DNA from: Martinezella hainanensis
GTDB taxonomy: Bacteria; Pseudomonadota; Alphaproteobacteria; Rhizobiales; Rhizobiaceae
Reading direction: 5' to 3'
Assembly (NCBI RefSeq): GCF_900094555.1
Contig: NZ_FMAC01000003.1
Span: 1 to 64,000 of the forward strand
DNA length: 64,000 nt
Both the position numbers and the translations under genes were made by a program. The notes beneath the pieces are model-generated. The model was given only the letters and a program-made list of their open reading frames with translations. It made no database searches and was not told the origin of the DNA. Of this stretch, positions 37,880 to 47,800 are shown piece after piece. The number at the start of each line of letters is the position of its first letter. Position 1 is the stretch's first letter.

Positions 37880-38758
37880 TCAGCGTAGAAACAGAACGTC
37901 GAACTGTTCGCCCTCGACGGGCAATTCGACCACCTTCATGACCTGCTCGCCGTCTTCGAAGAAGGCGAGACATTCGCTGTAGTGTCCGGCAAGATCGGCA
38001 ATGAAGTCTTTCGTCTGATCCTTGCCGTAGAAGGCCGGCGTGAATTCCATATAGAGCGGCACCCTGCGGGCCATCAGCGCGCTCATCGAACGGCAGGCAA
38101 TCGGCTCGTAGCCTTCAATATCCATCCAGATCAGCCCGATATTGGCGGGATCGACGCCTGCCTGCAGGAGAATATCGCTAACGGGCCGGACAGGTACCGA
38201 GATCTTCTCGTCGGTTTCGCTCTGCCGCAATGCGCTGCTTTTGCCATGATTCTTGTGGTTGAGATAGAAATCGAGCTGGCCTTCGCGATCGCCGGCAGCG
38301 CAATTGACCGCGGTCACCATCGCCTGCAGGTCGTTATCGGCAACATTGGCCGCCAGCAGACGAAAATTGCGTGGGTCCGGCTCGACGGTGACGATATGGT
38401 CATAGGCGCCGCTGAGGGCAAAATAGCAGGTCTGCGTGCCGATATTGCCGCCGAGTTCCAGAAGCGCCGATCCCTTGCGCAGCAGCCCGCGCTCGCGCAA
38501 TACGCTCAGCAGGCGGTCGACATGGTCGCGCTCGAAATGCCCTTTGCGAAAAACCTTGCGGCCGATGTAGTCGGCCGGCGAGAAACTGAGGACGTGATCG
38601 TCGCAGTCGACCGTCATCGTCTTCACCCGGGAGCCGATCGCGCTGATGAGGATATCCCGGCCGAGCCTGGTGTCGAACAGGCGCGTTGCGATCGCATCCC
38701 GTTTGCGGCGAAACGCTCGTTTCCAGTATTTTCTCGTGAGGATCTTGCGGTCGAACAT
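37880..38758 (-). CDS. FkbM-family methyltransferase
   Basis: A 292-residue SAM-dependent O-methyltransferase. The SAM site is ALLELGGNIGTQTCYFAL near 97-114, followed by IVTVEPDPRNFRLLAANV. The FkbM-type segment PANIGLIWMDIEGYEP lies near 203-218. FkbM proteins often methylate sugars of polysaccharides or glycolipids, which fits the neighbouring transferases. The start is uncertain: ATGs at 38767 and 38758 are both possible; I chose 38758 because AGGG is spaced better. It converges with the small methyltransferase gene. Confidence 0.8.
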   Translation of the reverse strand: MFDRKILTRKYWKRAFRRKRDAIATRLFDTRLGRDILISAIGSRVKTMTVDCDDHVLSFSPADYIGRKVFRKGHFERDHVDRLLSVLRERGLLRKGSALLELGGNIGTQTCYFALSGAYDHIVTVEPDPRNFRLLAANVADNDLQAMVTAVNCAAGDREGQLDFYLNHKNHGKSSALRQSETDEKISVPVRPVSDILLQAGVDPANIGLIWMDIEGYEPIACRSMSALMARRVPLYMEFTPAFYGKDQTKDFIADLAGHYSECLAFFEDGEQVMKVVELPVEGEQFDVLFLR

Positions 38759-38827
38759 GAGCGCCATCCCTACACCAGCGCCGTTCCGTTGCAAACGGCG
38801 AAGATCGGCAACGCGAGCCTCGGAAAA

Positions 38828-40552
38828 TCAGGCAAAGTGGCCGCTCGCCTCTTTCGAAACGATATAGACCCGCAAGGGCTCGCCCCGGCCCCGAACGGCG
38901 ATCTCGCGGCTTTCGGTGCCTGCTATATCTGCTTCCGAAAGCTGTGCCACCGGTTCCGAAAAGACGAGCGCAGTGTTGAATTCCTTGGCGACGCTTTCAA
39001 GACGGCTGGCGACATTGACCGTATCGCCGATCGCCGTCACGTTCTTGACGGTGCCATACCCCATCGAGCCCACCACAGCGAGGCCTGTATGGATGCCGAT
39101 GGCGATCTCAAGCGGTGCCGCCAGCTCGTCGGCCAACTCGTCGCTGAGCTTGTCGATCTCCTTGATGATCGCGGCGGCGGCCTTCAATGCCTGGCGATTG
39201 GCCTCCTTCGGGGTCGTGCGAAGGCCGAATAGCGCCATGGCACCATCACCGATGAATTTGTCCATTCGGCCGCCATTCTCCTCGATGATGCGGCCGACGA
39301 TGGCGAAATAGCGATTAAGGAGAAAGACGATATCGAAGGGCAGTCGCGATTCCGTCAACGACGTGAAATGGCGAAGATCGCAGAAGAAGACGACAATCTC
39401 ACGCTCACGGCCGGGGCTGGCGGCTTGGGTATAGACGGGAACCGTCGCCTCGGCCATCGGCGTCAGCAGCGGCACAACGCTGACATTGCCGGTCGGACGC
39501 AGCTGGCAGGCAAGTCTGACATCCGGCGTGGCGCCGATACGGTTCAAGGTCTTCTGCTCCAGCGCCTCGGGCGGTGGCAGGTTTTCGGCCCCCTCAATGA
39601 TCTGCACACGGCAGGTGGAACATTGCCCCTTGCCGCCACAGACCGAGTAATGCGGGATACCGCCGAGACGGCTTGCTTCGAGCACGCTGAAGCCACGTGG
39701 CGCGTGCACGACTTCCCCGCCTGCGTAACGGATGGCGACCTGATATTGCCGCTCTCTTAGTCTGCGATGCGCCCGGAACGCGAAAAGGGCGGCGATCGAC
39801 AGGCTGAAGGCACCATAGAACCCCGCACGATACGGCCATAAGGCTCCCGCCATTTTACTGCCCGGCACCGAACCCGACTCGCCGAAGCTTCGCATGTCGC
39901 TGTAGTAGCCGCCGGGATAGCCACGCTCATCTTCCTGGGCGACTTCATACGCCACGGTCTTGCCCATTGCGGCAAAACCGAGCAAAGCGAGAACCGGCAG
40001 AACGATGGCAAGCGACAGTATAACGGGCGCGATCGCCGTATACCACGGGCGGTAGCGCAGCCAGAAATGAACGCCGATACATCCATGAAGCCAAACGATC
40101 AGGAGTACGAACGACTGGCGCAGGCCGTTGAGTGGCGCGGTCACCCACAGGCTGCGCACGATCGCCTTGTAAGTATCGTGATAGCCGTAGACTTCATGGA
40201 CGATGCGCGTGGAAACGATGTGATCGATCAGCAGCAGGGGTACCAATAGACCGGTTACGATCTGAAAAGCTTCGCCGGCAGGCATGACAAGCGTTCTGCG
40301 CCTGTAGAGCATTCGCAGCACGAGCAGGATATGGAGAATCAGCGCTCCATAGAGAAGCACGGTTCCGACTGGATTGCGCCACACGGCCATGAACCAATGT
40401 TGCGCATGTTCAGCCATGCCGAGCGAGATCAGCCCGAGGGAATGGTTGGCCAGATGCATGATCACGAAGGCAAAAACGATCAGACCGGAGCCGAGACGGA
40501 GCTTTCGCACGAGGCGATCGGTAATGATTGGCTTTCTTGCCTCGGTGGTCAT
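38828..40552 (-). CDS. membrane class III cyclase with haem-anchor-like and 2Fe-2S domains (CyaC type)
   Basis: A 574-residue protein with three parts. Residues 1-270 form about six membrane helices resembling the cytochrome b anchor of succinate dehydrogenase, with histidines suited to haem (FVIMHLANH, ALILHILL, LLIDHIVS). Residues about 270-365 are a plant-type ferredoxin domain with the cluster pattern CGGKGQCSTC and a distal Cys in RLACQLRP. Residues about 385-565 are a class III cyclase with both metal aspartates (FFCDLRHFTS, FIGDGAMALFG) and AIGDTVNVASRLE. It likely couples quinone or redox state to cyclic nucleotide synthesis, as reported for S. meliloti CyaC. Orthology is recalled, not searched. 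The ATG at 40552 was chosen over an upstream GTG. Confidence 0.88.
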   Translation of the reverse strand: MTTEARKPIITDRLVRKLRLGSGLIVFAFVIMHLANHSLGLISLGMAEHAQHWFMAVWRNPVGTVLLYGALILHILLVLRMLYRRRTLVMPAGEAFQIVTGLLVPLLLIDHIVSTRIVHEVYGYHDTYKAIVRSLWVTAPLNGLRQSFVLLIVWLHGCIGVHFWLRYRPWYTAIAPVILSLAIVLPVLALLGFAAMGKTVAYEVAQEDERGYPGGYYSDMRSFGESGSVPGSKMAGALWPYRAGFYGAFSLSIAALFAFRAHRRLRERQYQVAIRYAGGEVVHAPRGFSVLEASRLGGIPHYSVCGGKGQCSTCRVQIIEGAENLPPPEALEQKTLNRIGATPDVRLACQLRPTGNVSVVPLLTPMAEATVPVYTQAASPGREREIVVFFCDLRHFTSLTESRLPFDIVFLLNRYFAIVGRIIEENGGRMDKFIGDGAMALFGLRTTPKEANRQALKAAAAIIKEIDKLSDELADELAAPLEIAIGIHTGLAVVGSMGYGTVKNVTAIGDTVNVASRLESVAKEFNTALVFSEPVAQLSEADIAGTESREIAVRGRGEPLRVYIVSKEASGHFA

Positions 40553-40752
40553 CAAACCCAATGTATATTGCCCGTTCACAACAGATCGGAAAACGGCTAT
40601 CGCCTATTCATCTAGCCGCAACGCCGCATGCTGTCGAGGATGCGGCTTTTTGAAGCAGGGACCTTATTGTCACGCAACCGGTCGGAATTCGGGCAATCCT
40701 CTCACAATTCGGGTTCCTGTCATCACTTAATCGTCAACTGTGCGACGACGCC

Positions 40753-41850
40753 ATGAAGATCGCCTTTTACGCCCCCTTGAAGTCCCCCGCCCATCCGGTT
40801 CCATCCGGCGACCGGCTGATGGCGCGCCAGATCATCGCGGTATTGAAGATGGCAGGACATCAGGTCGAGGTCGCTTCCGAACTGCGCAGTTTCACGCCGG
40901 GTCCTGAAGCTGAACCACGCAAGGCGATCGCGAGACAAGCGCAAGCCGAAGTAGCGCGTCTGCTCGAGCGTTTGCAGAGCGGAACGGTACCCGATCTATG
41001 GTTTACCTATCATCCCTATTACAAGACACCCGATCTCATCGGCCCACCCATCGCCAGGAGGTTGGGCATCCCCTATGTGACGGCCGAGGCTTCCTACTCC
41101 CGCCGTCATGATGAGAAAGGCTGGAGCGAGAACCAGCGCCTTATTGCCGACGCGGTAAGGCTTGCCGCCGTCAATCTGTGCTTTACCGCGCGGGACCGGA
41201 TCGGGTTGCTCGACGCGATCCCCGACGGTCGCTATGAGCGCTTCTTGCCCTTCATCGACGCCACGCCATTTGCATGCTCTTCCCCAGATCCGCGACGACT
41301 GATTGCCGTGGCGATGCTGCGGAAGGGCGACAAGTTTGACAGCTACACCATGCTGGCGAGCGCGCTCGATCTTATCCGCGATCAGGATTGGAGCTTGACT
41401 ATCATCGGCGATGGGCCGATGCGGGCCGAAGTCAGGTCGATGTTTTCCACATTCGACGAAAGCCGCATCCTCTGGCGCGGAGAGTGTTCCACCGCAGAGA
41501 TCGCGCAAGAGCTGGCGACCGCCGGCCTTTACGTCTGGCCCGGCTGCAACGAAGCCTATGGCCTCGCCTATCTGGAGGCACAGGCGGCGGGACTGCCCGT
41601 CGTCGCGCAGGCAACGGCCGGCGTGCCGGAAGTGGTGATGGCGGACAAGACCGGACTTTTGACGCCGGAAGGCAATATCGAGGCCTATGCCGGCGCCATC
41701 GCCCAGCTTTTGAACGATCCGAGCCGGCGACAGGCCATGGCAGATGCAGCCTATGACTTCGTTCATCACGAGCGCTCGCTGACCGCCGCGTCAAAACGTT
41801 TGGAAACCATTCTTCGAAACTATCTGGGAGACACCTATTATGAGCGATAG
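40753..41850 (+). CDS. glycosyltransferase family 4
   Basis: A 365-residue GT4 enzyme. The opening MKIAFYAPLKSPAHPVPSGD is typical. The donor site shows WSLTIIGDGPMRAEV near 215-230 and NEAYGLAYLEAQAAGLPVVA near 270-290, with the EX7E-type pair in EAYGLAYLE. It overlaps the next gene, a polysaccharide deacetylase, by 11 bases, so the two act together. Divergent from the redox cyclase. Product glycan unknown. Confidence 0.87.
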   Translation: MKIAFYAPLKSPAHPVPSGDRLMARQIIAVLKMAGHQVEVASELRSFTPGPEAEPRKAIARQAQAEVARLLERLQSGTVPDLWFTYHPYYKTPDLIGPPIARRLGIPYVTAEASYSRRHDEKGWSENQRLIADAVRLAAVNLCFTARDRIGLLDAIPDGRYERFLPFIDATPFACSSPDPRRLIAVAMLRKGDKFDSYTMLASALDLIRDQDWSLTIIGDGPMRAEVRSMFSTFDESRILWRGECSTAEIAQELATAGLYVWPGCNEAYGLAYLEAQAAGLPVVAQATAGVPEVVMADKTGLLTPEGNIEAYAGAIAQLLNDPSRRQAMADAAYDFVHHERSLTAASKRLETILRNYLGDTYYER

Positions 41851-42586
41851 AGCCGATTGGCAGCCCCTGCGCGACGAACTGCGGCGATGGGGCGAGGCCA
41901 GACGAAAGGTGAAACTCTGGTTCCGCGACGACGATGCCATCGAGCCGACCCCTGCTCTCGACCGGCTTCTCTCGCTTGCCAATCGTTTCGACGTGCCGAT
42001 GGCTCTTGCGATCATTCCGGGACCGACGGGCGAGGCACTCGCCGAGCGCCTGGCGCGCGAAAACCGCGTCACCGCCACGGTGCATGGCTGGACGCATCAG
42101 AACTATGCGCCTGACGACACCAAGAAGCAGGAACTCGGCCTGCACCGGCCGCAGGAGATCGTGCTCGACGAACTGCATCGCGGCTTCGACAAGCTCAAGG
42201 CCCTCTATCCACGGCAGTTCGTGCCGCTGCTGGTGCCGCCGTGGAACAGGATCGATGATGCGCTGCTGCCGCATCTCGCGCCCTTCGGCTATCGCGCCGT
42301 CTCCGTCTTCGGATTGGCAAAGCGAGCCCCTGTCGGCCTGATCAACACGCATATCGACATCATGAGATGGCATGGGGTGCGTGGCGGTTTACCACATGCC
42401 GAAGTGATCGGACGTCTCGTGGAAGAACTCCAGATTCGTTTCGATGGCCATGACGAACCGATCGGGGTGATGACGCACCATCTCGTCCATGACGATCTCG
42501 CCTGGAATTTCGTCGAGACCCTGTTCGAGGAGACGGCCGGCCATGCCGCCATCGAATGGCGGCCGGTCGGCAACTTCGTGCACTAG
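41840..42586 (+). CDS. polysaccharide deacetylase family protein
   Basis: A 248-residue NodB-like deacetylase homologue. The acidic pair is in WFRDDDAIEPT (27-37) and the metal histidines in VHGWTHQNYAP (85-95). A C-terminal HHLVHDDLAWNF segment is near 215. No signal peptide is visible, so it probably acts in the cytoplasm on a glycan precursor made by the overlapping upstream glycosyltransferase. This family normally removes acetyl groups from N-acetylated sugars. Whether every catalytic residue is in place needs alignment. Confidence 0.82.
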   Translation: MSDRADWQPLRDELRRWGEARRKVKLWFRDDDAIEPTPALDRLLSLANRFDVPMALAIIPGPTGEALAERLARENRVTATVHGWTHQNYAPDDTKKQELGLHRPQEIVLDELHRGFDKLKALYPRQFVPLLVPPWNRIDDALLPHLAPFGYRAVSVFGLAKRAPVGLINTHIDIMRWHGVRGGLPHAEVIGRLVEELQIRFDGHDEPIGVMTHHLVHDDLAWNFVETLFEETAGHAAIEWRPVGNFVH

Positions 42587-42600
42587 TCGTCGTATTGCGC

Positions 42601-43038
42601 TCAGCCGAGTTCTTGGGCAAGTCCGATGAGAAGCCCTTCAGGCCCACGGATATAGCAGAGCCGATATGCGTTACCATACTGGACGACTTCGCCGACGAGC
42701 TGCGCGCCGCGTGTGCTGAGCCTTTCAAGCGTGTCGTCCATGTCGTCGACGGCAAACATGACACGGAGATAGCCTAGGGCGTTGACCGGGGCATCCCGAT
42801 GATCCGCAATGACAGGCGGCGCAAGAAAACGGGAGAGCTCGAGCCGGCTGTGTCCATCCGGGGTACGCATCATGGCAATTTCGACGCGCTGATCGCCCAG
42901 TCCTGTGATACGCCCGGCCCACTCTCCTTCGATCGTGGCCTGTCCTTCGAGCTCAAGGCCAAGTTCGCGAAAGAAATCAATCGCCCTTCCGAGGTCTTCG
43001 ACGACAATTCCTACATTATCCATCCGTTTGACGGCCAT
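42601..43038 (-). CDS. VOC (glyoxalase/bleomycin-resistance) family protein
   Basis: A 145-residue protein with two beta-alpha-beta-beta-beta modules of the vicinal oxygen chelate fold. It opens VKRMDNVGIVVEDLGRAIDF, and the second module starts LRVMFAVDDMDDTLERL near 92. Metal ligand candidates include the Glu in RLELSRF and in GPEGLLIGL. Function within the superfamily (lyase, isomerase, dioxygenase or binding) cannot be chosen. It is convergent with the deacetylase and separate from its other neighbours. Confidence 0.8.
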   Translation of the reverse strand: MAVKRMDNVGIVVEDLGRAIDFFRELGLELEGQATIEGEWAGRITGLGDQRVEIAMMRTPDGHSRLELSRFLAPPVIADHRDAPVNALGYLRVMFAVDDMDDTLERLSTRGAQLVGEVVQYGNAYRLCYIRGPEGLLIGLAQELG

Positions 43039-43128
43039 TTCCGCAATCTCCGGGGTATCGTTTCAGTCTACAAGGTGCCCCTTGGCCCGATAACGGACGC
43101 CTGAGGCACCCCGTCTCCAAACGGCATT

Positions 43129-43959
43129 TCAGAGCTGCAGCGACTGTCCGTCAAAGGCGAAGAACGCTTCGGGGAAGCTCTTCTGCGCATCGCGCTGCAT
43201 GTCATCCAGTTCGCGGTCCGTGCGGCCGGGCGCGTGATGGAACATGGCAAGCCGCTTGGCGCCGGCCTTCTTGGCGAGCTTGATGCCCTCCTGCCATGTT
43301 GAATGGCCGAAGCCCAGATATTTCGGCATCTCCGCTTCCAGATAGGTCGCATCATAGATGGCGAGGTCGGCATCGGCCATCAGCGCAAGCGCGGCTTCAT
43401 CCAGCCGCCCCGTCACATGCTCGGTATCATAGACCATGGCGATCACCCGGCCCGCCCATTCGATGCGATAGCCGATGCAGCCGCCGGGGTGGTTCAGCCT
43501 CGTCGTATGGATGACAATGCCCGGATGCGGCTTCAACGTATCGCCGGCAGCGAAATCACGGAAATTCATCGTCGCGCGACAGATATCGGGTTCAACGGGA
43601 AACCATGGCGGCCGCATGAACTGGCCGATCAACTGTCGCGTCGTCGTCTTGCCCGCCAGATGGCCCGACCAGAGATCGACGCTGACGCGCGGATCATAGA
43701 TCGCGTTGAAGAAAGGCAGACCGATGATGTGGTCGTAGTGTGAGTGGGTGAAGAAGAGATCGATATTGCGAACCCCTTCCTTGGCAAGGGAGGCGGCTGC
43801 TTCGCGCAGACCGGTCCCGGCGTCGAATAGGATATGCCTGCCGTCATGCCGTAACTCAATGCACGACGTATTACCGCCGTACCGCTCAAATTCCGGTCCC
43901 GATACAGGAATGCTCCCCCGTACGCCCCAAAATTTCAGCTCGAAACTATCGTTGTTCAT
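43129..43959 (-). CDS. MBL-fold metal-dependent hydrolase
   Basis: A 276-residue metallo-beta-lactamase-fold protein. The metal motif is THSHYDHIIG (HxHxDH, near 71-80), preceded by GGNTSCIEL and ILFDAGTGLR. Further ligands are likely the His of LNHPGGCIGY, the Asp of MVYDTEHV and the His in MFHHAPGR. The opening KFWGVRGSIPVSGPE is typical of a subgroup that includes phosphodiesterase-like enzymes. Given three cyclase-type genes nearby, cyclic-nucleotide phosphodiesterase activity is a reasonable guess but not shown by sequence. Confidence 0.82.
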   Translation of the reverse strand: MNNDSFELKFWGVRGSIPVSGPEFERYGGNTSCIELRHDGRHILFDAGTGLREAAASLAKEGVRNIDLFFTHSHYDHIIGLPFFNAIYDPRVSVDLWSGHLAGKTTTRQLIGQFMRPPWFPVEPDICRATMNFRDFAAGDTLKPHPGIVIHTTRLNHPGGCIGYRIEWAGRVIAMVYDTEHVTGRLDEAALALMADADLAIYDATYLEAEMPKYLGFGHSTWQEGIKLAKKAGAKRLAMFHHAPGRTDRELDDMQRDAQKSFPEAFFAFDGQSLQL

Positions 43960-44253
43960 GGAAGTTTTTACACCATTCCCCTTTCGGTCAAAAAAAGCAC
44001 ACTTTTGCTATCGTGCGAAGCCAGCAATTTCTAAAAGTCGTGCTGTGGTAAAAACTGGATCTCATCGGTCAACCGACACAGATCGTCGGACGGGTTGCCG
44101 CCAACGGATCGCACAGACCTAATATAGGTATGAAATGGCAGAATAGATAAGGGGCGGGGATTTGCAGGCAAGCCCGAGTTATATTAGCTCGCAATGAAGG
44201 ACGAATCTTGAGAGGTACCAAGAAGATTTGGGGAAACTTGCGCTCCCCTTGTC

Positions 44254-44781
44254 CTACAGCGTCGCGGCCGACCGTGCGGCTTGTTCGTAATAGCCGGACA
44301 ACGCCCTGAGATGTGAGGCAATATCGGAGAGGCCGTCCTGCGAGAGACCGGATACTTTCGTCGCCTCGACGAGCAGCCGCTCGCGAATTTCAGTATAACG
44401 CTTCAGCGCATCCAGGCCCTTGTCTGTAACGCTGATCGTCTTTTCCTTGCCCGCCTTGCCGCTTTTGACGAGGCCCCCCGCCTCCAGCTTCTTGATGGCG
44501 TAATTGGCCACATGCGTATCTTCGATATCGAGGACGAGGCAGAGATCGGCAAGCGTCTTCGGCCTGTCGCGATGCCGCACCGAATGAATGATCAGGATCT
44601 CGATCGGCGAAAGGCCAGGCACGCCGGCCGCCGCCATGCAGCGCACAAGCCATCGATTGAACGCGTGGGAAAAGAGGATCGATCCGTATTCCAGCTCCGA
44701 CAGGGCCGGCGAGCTGCCACCGGCAAGATGGGCTGACGAAACGATCAATTCTCGACGTTTGCTCTTTTCCTCGGACGTCAC
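44254..44781 (-). CDS. MarR-like winged-helix regulator
   Basis: A 175-residue DNA-binding protein with a MarR-type winged helix: LSPIEILIIHSVRHRDRPKT, the recognition region LADLCLVLDIEDTHVANYAI and the wing VKSGKAGKEKTISVTDKG (about 55-125), flanked by dimerisation helices. It lies 84 bases downstream of the oxoprolinase gene on the same strand and probably controls it. Homologues of this shape are often next to hydantoinase/oxoprolinase genes in rhizobia, as far as I recall. Ligand unknown. Confidence 0.8.
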   Translation of the reverse strand: MTSEEKSKRRELIVSSAHLAGGSSPALSELEYGSILFSHAFNRWLVRCMAAAGVPGLSPIEILIIHSVRHRDRPKTLADLCLVLDIEDTHVANYAIKKLEAGGLVKSGKAGKEKTISVTDKGLDALKRYTEIRERLLVEATKVSGLSQDGLSDIASHLRALSGYYEQAARSAATL

Positions 44782-44865
44782 CTGAAAACTCCTTCGAACC
44801 GGATCAAGGCCCTGCAGATTCGACAGGCCGAGCAGGCAATACCGCTCGGCTCCGGCTTTACGTTC

Positions 44866-47800
44866 CTATTCGTCCCGCTTTCCATAGCCGCCGCCCGTGG
44901 GGGTGACGACCGTGAAGGCTTCGCCCGCCTCAAGCACGGTGTGCGCCGAACCGATCAGCTCTTCGATCTTGCCATCGTTGCGGCGGACGTAATTGCGGCC
45001 AGTCTGTCCGGCTTCGCCGCCCTTGACGCCGAAGGGCGCTACGCGCCGATGGCCGGACAGGACCGCGAATTCCAGCTTTTCGCGGGTGCGGATCGTACGC
45101 TGCGTGCCGTTGCCCGAATTCCACTTGCCGCGGCCGCCGGAGTTCGGGCGAATGTGGAAATCCTCCAGAACGACCGGGAATCGTGTCTCGAGAATTTCGG
45201 GATCGGTCAGGCGCGAGTTGGTCATATGCGTGTGGACCGCATCGGCGCCATTGAAGCCCGGTCCTGCCGGCGCACCGGAGCAGATCGTCTCGTAATATTG
45301 ATAGGCATCGTTGCCGAAGGTCAGGTTGTTCATCGTGCCTTGGGCAGCTGCGAGCGCCTCGACCGCGCCGAACAGGCAGTTGGTCACCGCCTGGCTGACT
45401 TCGACATTGCCGGCAACGACGGCAGCCGGATATTTCGGTGTCAGCATCGTGCCTTCGGGAATGATGATACGGATCGGCCTGAGGCAACCAGCATTCATGG
45501 GAATATCCGCCTCAACGAGCACGCGGAAGACGTAGAGTACTGCGGCGCGCGTGACCGGCTGCGGTGCGTTGAAGTTATCCGGGCGCTGCGCGGACGTGCC
45601 GGTGAAATCGACCGTCGCCTCGCGTTTGTCCCTATCGATCGCAATCTTGACAACGATCTTGCAGCCCTGGTCCATCTCATAGCTGAATTCGCCATCCGAC
45701 AGACGGTCGAGGACGCGGCGCACGCTTTCCGCCGCATTGTCCTGAACATGCCCCATATAGGCATCGACGACATCTTCGCCGAAGTGCACGATCATCTTCT
45801 TCAGCTCGGCGACGCCCTTTTCGTTGGCGGCGACCTGGGCCTTGAGATCGTTGATGTTCTGCGCGAGCGTCCGCACCGGATAGCGCGCACCCGTCAGCAG
45901 CTTGGTAAGTTCTGCCTCACAGAACCGGCCGCGATCGAGCAGTTTGAAATTGTCGATATAGACGCCTTCCTCCTCGATATGCGTGGCGAGCGGCGACATC
46001 GATCCCGGCGAGATACCGCCGATATCGGCATGATGGCCGCGGCTCGCGACCCAGAAGCGGATCTTCTTACCGGCATCGTCGAAGACCGGCGTACAGACGG
46101 TGAGATCGGGCAGATGCGTGCCGCCATTATAGGGCGCGTTGATGAGGAAGACGTCGCCCGGATGAATGACGGCGTTTTCACGGATCGCGGTTGCGACGGA
46201 CGCATCCATCGATCCCAAATGAACCGGCATATGCGGCGCGTTGGCGACCAGATTGCCTTCGGCGTCGAAGACGGCGCAGGAGAAATCCAGCCGCTCCTTG
46301 ATATTGACCGAATAGGCGGTGTTCTGCAGCGTCATGCCCATCTGCTCGGCGATCGACATGAAGAGATTGTTGAATATCTCCAGCATGACGGGATCGGCCT
46401 TGGTGCCGATGGCATTGCGTTCTGGCAGAGCCTTGACACGCTTGAGGACGATGTGATCCTTGACCGTCAGCTGCGCCTGCCAGCCATCTTCGATGACGAT
46501 CGTCTGATTCGGCTCAATGATGATAGCCGGACCTGTAACGGTCTGGCCGGGCTTGATCGCCTCGCGCAAGACAACAGCCGCTTCGTGGCTCTCGCCGTTC
46601 GAGTAGAAGGCGGTGCGCTTTGCAGCTTGCGCCTCACCTTCGGCCTCGGCTTCGAGCTCGACCGCGATATCGGCAGCCGCGCCGCCGATGGTTTCGATCT
46701 CGACAGCTTCCACGACGAGCGGCTTATCTTCGGCAACAAAGCCGAAGCGGCGCTTGTGCAGCGTCTCGAATTGGCTACGCAACCGTGCCGGATCGTCGAT
46801 TTCCGGGAAGGTCGTCTCGACGGCCAACAGCGTATCGGTGCCGGCATAGCGGATATGGGCACGCTGAACCGTCTTGATCTCAGCCGTTGCGACGCCCTGC
46901 GCTTCCAGTTCGGGCACGCATTCGCAGCGCAATTCGGTGCCGAGTGCTGCGATGGCCGCCGGTGCTTCATCATCGAGGGAAACGCCGAGCGCCTTCTGGC
47001 GCGTTGCCCTGATATCGGCAAGCCCCATGCCATAGGCGGACAGAAGGCCGGACATTGGGTGCAGAAGGATGCTCTTCATGCCGAGCGCGTCGGCAACCAG
47101 GCAGGCATGTTGGCCGCCAGCTCCACCGAAGCAGTTAAGCGCATAGCGCGTTACGTCATAGCCGCGCTGAACGGAAATCTTCTTGATCGCCTCGACCATG
47201 TTGGCAACTGCGATGCGGATGAAACCATCGGCGACGTCTTCCGGGCTGCGGCCATCGCCAATCTCGGCCGCGAGTAATGCGAACTTGGTCCGCACGGTCT
47301 CGACATCGAGCGGCTGGTCCTGGTTGGGTCCGAAGATGGAGGGGAAGAATTCCGGTAGCAGCTTGCCGGCCATGACATTGGCGTCGGTCACAGCCAGCGG
47401 GCCGCCATTGCGATAGCAGGCTGGACCCGGAAAGGCACCGGCTGAATCCGGGCCGACGCGAAAACGGTCGCCATCGAAATGCAGGATCGAGCCGCCGCCT
47501 GCGGCCACGGTATGGATCAGCATCATCGGTGCACGCACACGAACGCCGGCCACTTCCGTCTCGAAGGCACGCTCATATTCGCCGTCGAAATGCGCCACGT
47601 CCGTCGACGTGCCACCCATGTCGAAGCCGATGACATTGGCAAAGCCGGCCTGTTCGCCGGTCTTTGCAAGGCCGACCACGCCGCCGGCCGGGCCGGAGAG
47701 GATGGCATCCTTGCCTTGGAACATATCGGCGGCCGTCAATCCGCCGGAGGACATCATGAACATGACGCGCGCACCGGTACGCTCGACATCGAGTTCGTCG

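Noticed and set aside
44941..47277. A 778-residue open frame opposite the oxoprolinase.
   Set aside because: It mirrors the codon structure of the true gene and shows no recognisable domain.
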